Part shown: positions 46,201 to 53,821 of the stretch, piece by piece
Layout: every line of letters begins with the position of its first letter
How positions within the stretch are numbered: the stretch's first letter is position 1
From: Phoronis australis
Lineage: Eukaryota; Phoronida; Phoronidae
NCBI GenBank assembly: GCA_002633005.1
Contig: NMRA01000342.1
Location: 206,728 to 270,727 of the forward strand
Direction of reading: 5' to 3'
DNA length: 64,000 nt
The notes under the pieces: generated by a model
Seen by the model: the letters and a program-made list of their open reading frames with translations, nothing else
The model's database searches: none
Told to the model about the DNA's origin: nothing
Made by a program: the position numbers and the translations under genes

Positions 46201-48332
46201 CAGGCACACACAACTTTTGTCATGATAATACCCATATTTCTTTAGTACACAATGTTCAAATTAAAACAGTGCAATTATAAGGAACCAAATAACACAATGT
46301 CATATCTGAAGATTGATATCCATGCTGTTTTCTATGAAGGATAGTTAGATGGATTACTTCTCAGATGTTCAAGCTTCAATGTTTATGTTAGATCTGATGA
46401 TAGAGGAATACAAATACTCATCACTTGTAAGCTTTTCACCAAGGAAAATAATATTGTAAAAAGAACAGGTCAAACCAGTCACTTCCCTATTCACTTTCAA
46501 CACTACATATAACACAAACATTCACACAGCCATTCTGCATGTGTGATCAATCTGAACTCACACTCAACATGCAAGTGATACCTTCACACCATGCGTGACA
46601 CATTCATAGCACACTCACCATGAGTGATAACCCTGATACTCCATGGTTCGACATAAGCGAGTAAACGCTTGAAAATACACCAGTAGAAAATTGACCTCAC
46701 TCTTATTACTTGTACGGGCACCGAATATCTAGTTTTCTACGAGCTGGGAATACGAGTGGCAAGTGCGCCATTATTCGTATATTCGAGTTGACATTTTCGC
46801 CTAAGCTGAGTGCTGCACTAAAACTCAATATGTGTATGATACTGTCACGATCACCCAATGTGTGTGTGATACCCTCGTACTCACTCAATACAAGTGTGAT
46901 ATCCTCACGCACAGACTGAATGTGTGTGTGAAATCCTCACACTCACACTCAATGTGTGTGTGATACTTTCACACTCACACTCAATCTGTGTGTGATACCC
47001 TCACACTCACACTCAATGTGTGTGTGATAACCTCATATTCACACTCAATGTGTGTGTGATAACCTCATATTCACACTCAATGAGTGTATGTAATTTCCTC
47101 ACTTACATTTAATGTGTATGTGATACATTCTCTTATATGAGATACAATACACTTGCACACAGAACTGATTATGTTGTTGTAAACAGATTAAAGTCTCTTT
47201 CATTTGTGAGTGTTTTTGACATATTCTTCCAAATCTTGAATGTTTATCACACGAGCACAAAATCATGAAATTACAAACTTTGTTCACTCAAATGACTTTT
47301 GCAGAAAAAAATCCAGAAAACATTCTGTAAACTATTCCAAGTGACTCGCATTAACGGGAGTATGACTTTAAATAAGTCATCATCGAACAAGACTTTCTTG
47401 AAATGTATTACATTTTCCTGTTTCCTTATTCCATTTCACTCTTAACATTGGCCAACAGAAAAACTTCACAGGTAGTTCACTGATAAAAATGACAATGAAA
47501 GACAAGTCCAATTTACCAAAGTAAAGCCAACACAGACCATTGCTGCCATGGCATATAAAAGGAAGCGGTTGGATGCTTTTCTTGAACCTTTCAACATTGA
47601 TTCAATGTTGAGAGGAACAAAACTTCCTGAGAACTTGGAAGCACCATAGCTGCAATTAGCCATCAAGTGCAGAGCAGAAAGTCAACAATGACATAGTATT
47701 TACTCAGTACACATGTACCCATTCTAGAAAATCTTCAACAGGCATTATCCAGCAAGAGTGAAGTGATTTTGAATTGGTTAGTTGTGTGCAAATCCATGCA
47801 AACACACCCATCTTTTGAGATCAGTACTCTGATTAAATGTCCAGTGGCTCTCCACACTTTCTTTCCCATTGTTACGGTGACCAATCTTTAAAGAGAGACA
47901 GGGGTGTTTACAGAAAGAATTGAGAAAAGAGAGTTAGTCGAGGGTTTTTTAGGGAATCACTTGTTAAGGCACCAATATGAACATTTAGTGAAGTTGCTCG
48001 GATTTTATTTTTAATTAGTAATTAAACCAAAGCATTAAGCAAAGGGAAAACAAAAGACATTTCATCAAAATGTCAAGGAAATAACACACACAAAACATTA
48101 GCTTGTATATTATTATAATTATTATTGATTATAAAATATTGACATTTTAAAAAAATATTACCTGATTCAAACTTGAGGTGCTCCATTTTTGTAATTTTGG
48201 GTCACTGGGGTCGTATGGTTTCCCGTTTCTATAAAACTTTCCACGGTAGTAATATCCGTCCACTGGAGACACAGTTAATAATATCACAATTACACTGGCA
48301 CACACACGTCTGCTCAATGTCCTCATAATCAT
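28136..48332 (-). CDS. ADAMTSL: secreted ADAMTS-like protein (ADAMTSL4/ADAMTSL6-THSD4 type), 13 coding exons
   Basis: With one copy of exon 8 the exons join in frame to about 742 aa. Order: signal peptide (1-26); short Tyr-rich segment; end of the ADAMTS Cys-rich region with GCDGIVGSG and DKCGVCGG; spacer domain (about 75-215) with NINITE, SRNFLALK, GTTFKYSRP, AKGPVTESLDMF and YYEYTIP; a Tyr/Asn/Gln/Arg-rich linker (about 217-335); six TSP1 repeats (about 350-702) with W..W..C...CG.G cores; and a C-terminal PLAC domain (CKVVVQARLC, CCRSC) ending at 742. No metalloprotease is present. Relatives are matrix proteins that bind fibrillin microfibrils; that role is inferred. The order of six TSP1 repeats then PLAC fits ADAMTSL4/6 better than papilin, which has Kunitz domains. 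The first TSP1 repeat and most of the Cys-rich region were not found. Confidence 0.88.
28837..28984 (-). CDS. ADAMTSL: ADAMTSL exon 12, TSP1 repeat 6
   Basis: Acceptor TTCCAG, donor GTGGGT; 49 codons plus one base. CSVTCGEGYRTRELKCLDK through TCSATPCPTVPP. Confidence 0.95.
29717..29896 (-). CDS. ADAMTSL: ADAMTSL exon 11, TSP1 repeat 5
   Basis: Acceptor GATCAG, donor GTGAGT; 60 codons. CKGTCTHGYQIRSVVCMKK through WYMSHWSQ. The usual CG.G is CTHG here. Confidence 0.92.
30643..30807 (-). CDS. ADAMTSL: ADAMTSL exon 10, TSP1 repeat 4
   Basis: Acceptor GTATAG, donor GTGAGC; 55 codons. CSADCGEGTLTRKVYCQ through CGGQWFAGEWSE. Confidence 0.95.
31102..31278 (-). CDS. ADAMTSL: ADAMTSL exon 9, TSP1 repeat 3
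   Basis: Acceptor TTTGCAG, donor GTGGGT; 59 codons in phase 0. CSTQCGRGQRTREVACVNND through QKTWFHTRWSEQ, very close in pattern to the vertebrate ADAMTSL4 repeat with WFH. Confidence 0.95.
31437..32889. repeat. left copy of the duplication around the N at 33310
   Basis: Matches 33316-34779 almost base for base with scattered substitutions and small indels. Includes exon 8. Confidence 0.93.
31843..32047 (-). CDS. ADAMTSL: ADAMTSL exon 8, left-hand copy beyond the N at 33310
   Basis: Same 205-nt exon with silent differences and the same splice sites. Because 205 is not a multiple of three and both copies enter in phase 2, splicing both in series would shift the frame. It is best read as the other allele of exon 8. 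Confidence 0.85.
32890..33309. other. unmatched tail of the left contig, CpG-rich, first-exon-like
   Basis: After the shared TCTAGTCTT the left copy continues with CAGGGCTTGG while the right copy continues differently. The tail has a short A tract at 33008-33027, then a CpG-rich end. An open + frame from ATG 33183 runs to the N (MLTIYVPPKHKEQLPLFEV and on, 42 codons). An ATG on the - strand at 33152 gives a 29-codon frame (MASRVIVKRGDKYYRS...). Neither is recognised. It could be the end of a heterozygous insertion or a chimeric contig end. Confidence 0.5.
33310..33310. other. single-N contig join 2
   Basis: One N directly before the repeated segment begins again. Confidence 0.85.
33316..34779. 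repeat. right copy of the duplication around the N at 33310
   Basis: Starts five bases after the N. Same content as 31437-32889, with a short ATTTGGCA insertion and other allelic differences. Confidence 0.93.
33724..33928 (-). CDS. ADAMTSL: ADAMTSL exon 8, TSP1 repeat 2 (right-hand copy)
   Basis: Acceptor CTTTCAG, donor GTGAGT; 205 nt. Reads WEMSEWSKCSETCGKGVQTR through SCQLTECNSWKVSDWTV. This copy lies on the same contig as the upstream exons. Both copies encode the same residues. Confidence 0.9.
34785..35700. other. ADAMTSL intron 7, remaining part
   Basis: AT-rich. A small inverted pair of GTAGGCGC / GCGCCTAC blocks at about 34961-35070 forms a local palindromic repeat. Nothing else seen. 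Confidence 0.5.
35711..35840 (-). CDS. ADAMTSL: ADAMTSL exon 7, rest of TSP1 repeat 1
   Basis: Acceptor GTTCAG, donor GTAAGT. GQQWTKVICVSSQ through LSCNNDPCQPE in phase 2 completes the repeat. Confidence 0.9.
36302..36451 (-). CDS. ADAMTSL: ADAMTSL exon 6, start of TSP1 repeat 1
   Basis: Acceptor TGACAG, donor GTGTGT. Basic linker, then FSWKISGFTECDRKCGG, the first half of a TSP1 repeat. Confidence 0.85.
36755..36830 (-). repeat. tRNA-derived SINE head in ADAMTSL intron 5
   Basis: The - strand has GGCTTAGTGGTAGA (36801-36814) as A box and GGGTTTGATCTC (36758-36769) as B box at tRNA spacing. Acceptor stem pairing is poor. Confidence 0.55.
37053..37366 (-). CDS. ADAMTSL: ADAMTSL exon 5, Tyr-rich linker
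   Basis: Acceptor TTTTAG, donor GTAAGT. Low-complexity linker with repeats such as YRPNYKPG, YNSQRYGYNRQ and YHRYNTNGQRR. Phase matches both neighbours. Rapidly evolving type of sequence; identity rests on splice phase and position. Confidence 0.8.
38585..40000. mobile_element. 1.4-kb element with 22-bp perfect inverted ends
   Basis: TAAGGTTATCTCCAACCTTATT (22 bases) at 38585-38606 recurs in exact reverse complement at 39979-40000. If the outer TA is the target duplication, the inner ends start AGGTTATCTCC, as for TA-inserting DNA elements. The inside is AT-rich. A 125-codon + frame at 38614-38991 begins just inside the left end and shows no transposase motif that I can see. Sits in ADAMTSL intron 4. 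Confidence 0.6.
40177..40280 (-). CDS. ADAMTSL: ADAMTSL exon 4, end of spacer domain
   Basis: Acceptor TTTCCAG, donor GTGACT. ILYREPYKGVYYEYTIP matches the spacer's closing strand. A nearer AG at the GGAGCC would put the frame out. Confidence 0.88.
40934..41097 (-). CDS. ADAMTSL: ADAMTSL exon 3, spacer domain
   Basis: Acceptor TTACAG, donor GTAGGT. Completes the Ala of LALKTSSGESIISG; contains GTTFKYSRP and AKGPVTESLDMF. Confidence 0.92.
41768..41975 (-). CDS. ADAMTSL: ADAMTSL exon 2, Cys-rich end and start of spacer
   Basis: Acceptor TTTACAG, donor GTAAAT. Reads KVGCDGIVGSGKTVDKCGVC, then VVSGIF, ITKIP-like and NINITE. Starts in phase 0, so it can join exon 1 directly. Confidence 0.92.
44281..44590. 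repeat. imperfect 45-50-bp tandem repeat, about 6 copies
   Basis: TGCATGGTAAAATATGG recurs near 44321, 44371, 44416, 44461 and 44506 with spacers ending GCAGTTARYTG. Confidence 0.8.
46820..47110. repeat. 32-bp minisatellite, about 8 copies
   Basis: AATGTGTGTGTGATAC plus CYTCACACTCACACTC at 32-base spacing (46951, 46983, 47015 and on). Degenerate copies extend upstream to about 46545. Confidence 0.85.
48162..48332 (-). CDS. ADAMTSL: ADAMTSL exon 1, signal peptide
   Basis: ATG at 48330-48332, or the next in-frame ATG at 48324-48326, opens MIMRTLSRRVCASVIVILL, a basic then hydrophobic secretion signal with likely cleavage after VDG. Then YYYRGKFYRNGKPYDP, ending SSLNQ in phase 0 at donor GTAATA. 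Upstream frame shows no ATG before losing coding character. Confidence 0.65.
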
Positions 48333-48776
48333 TGTGGAACAAAAAGCGGAACAATCCCTTTCCGAAAATACTCCCGACACGGGTGATGCGAGCGATTAGT
48401 TCCTGCTGACAAAATCCATTTGATTTCAAGTTTATCCTTAATGTCTTTGAGAGTGCACTCCAAAGAGTATGCTAATTATACATTCCACAACTTGTCACAA
48501 AAATCTGTGGGAGACAAAAATGATACAAAATGAAGTAAAATCAAACTTCAGGTTATTTCAATTCTGGGGATTTAATCTACAGCGCTGAGCATTTTTCAAA
48601 TGCATTGTGGGATGGTTGTCGCTGCAAACATCCAGTGGCAACACAGATAACTCGGTGACATGTAAACACTTTTCAATGACGTGTGCAACAGAACTGAAGG
48701 CACAGTTCCAATGCAACATGCCTTTTGGTAAGTCAATTCGACAAAGCAGTGGTCATACTAAAGTAAAAGAGCCTCA

Positions 48777-48885
48777 AAATGTACCGCAGTATATAGATCA
48801 ATATTTTGAGACAGGCTGAACTCAAAATGTACTGAATACCTAGCATATAGATCAGTCTTTTGAGGCAGGCTGAACCCAAAATATC
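48777..48885. repeat. two-copy tandem repeat of about 57 bp
   Basis: CAAAATGTAC...ATATAGATCA...TTTTGAGRCAGGCTGAAC occurs twice in a row, followed by a third partial CCAAAAT. Confidence 0.75.
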
Positions 48886-49639
48886 ACCACCAGAAACTCA
48901 AGTAGGTAAATGCACATCCACAAGACATCTACGATGTCACCGGGTGTTTTTACAATATGACCACATTTAAAAAAGGACGGCAGCGCCTGGATGAAATCCC
49001 TCTTGAACTGCTTGTGCAACAAAAATATCAACCTCCTACCCTTGTCACGCCTTACTGGTAAATAAATGTCCTCAAGTTTGGTTTAGCCCATTCACTGATA
49101 CCTCTAAAACAAGTCATGTTCTTGATTTCAAGCACTCCACTATCAATGGGCATACAGCAGCTATAGGACATCTTCAGTTGGACAGGAAGTCTGGAGTGAG
49201 GTCATCTCCTGATCTATTTTAATAGATAAACCATCTATTTGCCTACATCTATTGTATACCAGTCAACAAGTGATGAGCTCCATAGGGTGGTCCAGTCAAT
49301 TTTTACAAACTCATATTGTCTAGCATGTCACATCTATCATAAACAGGTAAAATTGATGTTTTTGGTCAGCCTATATGAAAATAGAATATAGCCTAGAAGA
49401 TATCAGAGGGAAATGGGCACATCTAATTTGATAAATAAGTTAAAATAGTTCATAAGAACCCTAAATGAGAAGTGTTTTTGTGAGAGCAATTTCTCCGTAG
49501 ATATGCACCTATATGGGCAAAAACAAAATATTAGCCAGCAGAGTGCCCAATACTTCCACTAATGTCAGTTTTTTACTTCTTGTGCTAACTCCAGGATTAA
49601 AGGGGCACTCCAGAATTAACACTGCACTGTATATCCTAA

Positions 49640-50160
49640 AATGAGTGCTGATATAACTACACTGTACTATTACTATACTGTATATCCTAAACTGAGTGCT
49701 AATATAAGTACACTACACTATTACTACACTGTATACCCTAAACTGAGTGTTGATGTAACTACACTGTACTATTACTATACTGTATATCTTAAACTGAGTG
49801 CTAATATAAGTACACTATACTATTACTATACTGTATATCCTAAACTGAGTGCTGATATAACTACACTGTACTATTACTATACTGTATATCCTAAACTGAG
49901 TGCTAATATAAGTACACTATACTATTACTATACTGTAAGTCCTAAACTGAGTGCTAATATAACTACACTGTACTATTACTATACTGTATATCCTAACCTT
50001 AGTATTAATATAACTACACTGCACTATTACTATATTGTATATCCTAACCTTAGTATTAATATAACTACACTGCACTATTACTATAATAAGTATCCAAAAC
50101 TGAGTGCTGATATAACTACACTTGTTACTATATTGTAATCCTAAACTGAGTACCGATATC
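49640..50160. repeat. 51-bp minisatellite, about 10 copies, open in one frame on each strand
   Basis: The unit contains CTAAACTGAGTGCTGATATA and ACTACACTGTACTATTACTA. The period is 51, i.e. 17 codons, so a stop-free frame persists: 165 codons on the + strand with repeats like SADITTLYYYYTVYPKL, and 83 on the - strand. No splice or start context makes it look like a real gene. Confidence 0.92.
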
Positions 50161-50604
50161 CCACACAAAACTACATACTACTGATGCTGTTGCATGCTGA
50201 TATTCTTCTATAACACTATTTCTATACTTTATACCTTACATTGAGAATTGGCTTTTGTTTCGTGAAGTCTTCAGTCAGAAAGTTGGACTTATCCTTCACA
50301 TAACTATTTCTGAAAAATACTAAAATTTCAGTTAAAGCTGCATAATTCGCCCGGTTTATTTGGCTTCAAAACAAAAATTGAATTAATAGCTTGATTTACT
50401 CTCATAACGTCATACAACCAGTATTCCGTATCATGGTACAGGTTTCTTTCTATAACCATCAGGAACTCAAGAAAACACGAGCCATTTTTTAAGTTTCCAA
50501 TGTTAGGCTTGGCCAATCAAAATAAGTCGGACACATTTTTTGAGTTGCTAATGGTTCCAATGTTCTTATTGGACACAGAAATAAAACCACGTCATGGTAA
50601 GGAA

Positions 50605-50665
50605 CATTATGTGACCAGTTTTAGGAGAGTAAAAGGCCTAATTTGATTTTTGTTTTTTAGAAAAC
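50605..50665 (-). repeat. dispersed repeat family copy 3, reverse orientation
   Basis: The reverse complement carries CCTTTTACTCTCCTAAAA preceded by a CAAATTAGG-type block, matching the copies near 25.9 kb. Confidence 0.4.
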
Positions 50666-52500
50666 TAAATGGGGTCAAATGCAACATCTGAGTCAAGCAA
50701 ATGTACATAGTATGTGAGAATATACCCATTACTGAGATAACTTTGTATAAAATATCTCTAGGCTGTGATGTGCTAAGAATCGCATGCAGTAATTACTAGG
50801 TGGACCAGATTCCTCCCTCTGAAATCATTACATAACAATTGGTCTAAAATAAACAACATAAACACCATTCTTTACACTTGAGGTCTATGACACGACTTAA
50901 ATACCAGCTTCTAATTTATAAATTTCTTGCCAAACACAACTTCTCACCAATCCTTCATTGTACACACCATCAAGACAGGATCAAACTTGAAAATCCCAAC
51001 ACAACAAACCCAGGCAGGCTTCCTCTTGAATGAGACGAACTTGACTAGCAGATACAACTACACAACCCACAACACAACCCACAGCAGACAGTAACCCCAG
51101 ACATTCGATTGCACTGAACTGAGTCCACCAACAAAGTGGTCAATCCTGTTTTCTCAGAAGGTGTTTGCTGTTTTGTTTGTAGAGGGACACAATGGATTAC
51201 CCAACATGTACTTCCACAGGTCAACAGTGCTGAACAACACCAGGATGACCAGTGGTCAAGGAGTACATGGTGTGGGCAGGACAAATTGATCAATTGCATT
51301 TAATCCAATTAGTACCCACTCCCTTAATTTTAAAGTAATTTCACTTTCACGTAGTCCAACTTATTGTACACTGTTCAACACCCATCCCTAGAATTTTCAG
51401 ATCCTCAGTTTAAATATCTCGGCCATTTCAAAAACCTGATGAAAATACTAAACACTCCTTGAATGCTAATCATTCTCCAGTTTTTATTCCTAAATATTGC
51501 CAGTTATATCCATAATTTTCAAACAAAAGTTTATCTTCAGACGTACATTCCCGGGACCAAAAATATCAAAATATTTTCAGAACAAAAATTCTATTCAGTC
51601 AAATTGCAAAAATTGGAATTTCACTCTTTTCTCGTACGCTCATCCTTCCCAAGCACGTAATATCATTTTGAGATTGAACCAAGGGACTACGTAAATGTAG
51701 GACCTCCACACCCTTAATACCCCAACCCTTCCACTGTGACCCAGAGCTAATTACTTTCTACTCAGGTGTACACAAAGGTTTTAATGCCAAAGCCACACAA
51801 TAGCTTAATTGATTTGCAGAGCCTTTTTATCCAACTGTAACTGAACACTGAGCACACATACAATTATTGACACCAGGGGGAAATGTGCCAATTGTTCCTT
51901 GTGCTTATGCTTGGCCAGTCCGAGCTCAAACTGGTCTCTGGGCATCTAGAATCAAGAAACTTTTCTTCAATTCTGGTACGCCTGCCCAAGTGTGATGGCG
52001 GAAGTAGCTAGGAACAGTCAAAATTGTCCCAAATTTCATTTTAATGAAAACATGTTCATACTTGCAGAAGAAATAAAAAATGTACTATTTGTTTCAAAAT
52101 TATGGATTTGACCCCGAATATTGAGCAAATTTTCAGCATTGAAAAATCAAGGGATTTCTAAGGTACGATACTGAAAGTTCAATGTTCTTAATGTTTGTTG
52201 ACATTAGACATGGGTCATTTTGTGTGTACTATGACTGTGTTTATATTATATAAACACTAGAAGTGTACAAAATACCATGACTTAAAAACAAAGGAAAACA
52301 AAATGATGTCCCAAAAAATTTCATTGCGACCCAAAAAAATAGAAAAGAAATTCAAAGTTACGGCACATTCCACAGCACTACCCCTAAACAATAAGAACTC
52401 AACCTACTTTCACTGTTCAGTATCGAAACGAACAGAAAATAATTGAAGACTGAAATTAAGTCATAGGTCATAAAAACTGACCTGAGCAGTTACAAAAAGG

Positions 52501-52597
52501 TCCAAAAACACAACAACCGGTAAAAAGAGCAGTGCAGGGCATTGATGTTGAAACAGCCTCCAGGGAGAACAACACAAGTCAGCTAGGCTCAGTCCTC
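52501..52597. repeat. left copy of the duplication around the N at 52824
   Basis: Matches 52825-52921 with one clear substitution (GAAACAGCC versus GAAATAGCC). Confidence 0.9.
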
Positions 52598-52823
52598 AAT
52601 AGGCCTTTTGCGAGTTTATAACAATAACGCGAGATTATGCGAGACTTAACTGTGACGTCACGGGAAGTGGGGCAAAAACTTGTCGTTTGGTCATTTGCCC
52701 AATACGGTACCAGAGTGTATTCTGTTATTGTCTTCGAGTTTTTATCCGTTTAGTTCGAAAAATGTCCAAAAGCAGTGCTGTTATGGCAAATGAACTTCAG
52801 ATTCGTACTACAATACGTTCCAT
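52598..52823 (+). other. unmatched tail of the left contig with CRE palindrome and start of a frame
   Basis: Diverges from the right copy after AGTCCTC. CpG-richer than its surroundings. It contains a perfect CRE palindrome TGACGTCA at 52653-52660 and an ATG at 52762 opening MSKSSAVMANELQIRTTIRS up to the N. Looks like a promoter and first-exon piece or the end of an element. Not recognised. Confidence 0.45.
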
Positions 52824-52824
52824 N
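52824..52824. other. single-N contig join 3
   Basis: Same arrangement as the joins at 11302 and 33310. Confidence 0.85.
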
Positions 52825-52921
52825 TCCAAAAACACAACAACCGGTAAAAAGAGCAGTGCAGGGCATTGATGTTGAAATAGCCTCCAGGGAGAACAACACA
52901 AGTCAGCTAGGCTCAGTCCTC
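52825..52921. repeat. right copy of the duplication around the N at 52824
   Basis: Begins directly after the N with TCCAAAAACACAACAACCGG, as at 52501. Confidence 0.9.
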
Positions 52922-53015
52922 GATTGGCAGATAGGGAGGTGGATGACAAGAAACAGACACAAAAATAATGATAAAAAGGCCACAAGGGACGAAAGCAGCC
53001 TAAGTCTCCAATAAG

Positions 53016-53600
53016 AAACTGGTGGCGCCATCTCCATGATGTTAACACATTTGTCAAATTTCAAGAACGTCTATCAAAGAACTTGGTAGACATCAAGGCA
53101 AATACCAGGAAAAACAAAATTTGTAGTTGTCGGATTTGTCCCAAAATGCACCTCAGTTATACTCTCCTGAGCGGGAACATATACCAAAATTCATGAAGAT
53201 CCATCAAGGAACTAGATATTGAGCCACAGGCAAAACCAAATTTACCATTGTGAGGCACGACAGTAGTTCAACTCAGGACCCGTCCATAAATCGTTAGCTA
53301 CACTCTTTCCAGTAGTCACGTATTAAAATTTCCATTATCCCTCCAGTGGTTTGGCAGGCAGAGAGGTGAACGCCAAAAAAAAAAAACAAAAATAGTAAAA
53401 TTGTCACTAGGTGGCTAGAAACATGTAGGTGCCATCATCTCCATAATAGAAACCTGTTTGAAAGTCTGAAGATACAAAGGAAATGTAAAAAAGTCAATAG
53501 GGGGCACAGCGAGACTTGGCGTTGTCCCAGAAATGCACTTGCCAAACAAAATTTCATGAAGATCCTGCGAGGAGTTTACGAGATAAAGCCAAGAAAGTCA
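53016..53600 (+). repeat. diverged dispersed repeat with internal reiteration
   Basis: Phrases such as GGCGCCATC, TCATGAAGATCC and ATCCATCAAGGAACTAG, followed by GACGACAGACAGAGATGACA, recur in varied form across the stretch and resemble 25410-25640. Typical of worn interspersed repeats in marine invertebrate genomes (from memory). Confidence 0.4.
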
Positions 53601-53743
53601 GACGACAGACAGAGATGACAGCGTTATGTGACCACATATACACTTGTGGATGCATGAACATGAAAAGCAAAATAATACTATCCCATTATCCCAAAACAAC
53701 AGCAAAATTCCAGCCTTTAGCATACTTCTGATTCTTCGTTGAA

Positions 53744-53821
53744 AGCATGAAAATTTTGAGACATCCAGTTGAGTAAACAGATCAAGTTTGAGTCTAATAA
53801 TGGAATTAAAACTTACAAAAA
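53744..53821 (+). repeat. second copy of the repeat at 22041-22118
   Basis: AGCATGAAAATTTTGAGACA, then TCCAGTTGAG, then AAGTTTGAGTYTAAT and ACTTACAAAAA are shared with the psma4 intron element. Confidence 0.7.

Larger units (their letters stand above)
41976..48161. other. ADAMTSL intron 1, 6.2 kb
   Basis: Searched on the - strand for TSP1 and Cys-rich exons; none found. Holds two minisatellites (44281-44590, 46820-47110). Otherwise AT-rich. Confidence 0.55.

Noticed and set aside
28136-48332. Papilin, or a full ADAMTS protease
   Set aside because: No Kunitz domain and no metalloprotease zinc motif found; six TSP1 repeats followed by PLAC fit ADAMTSL4/6.
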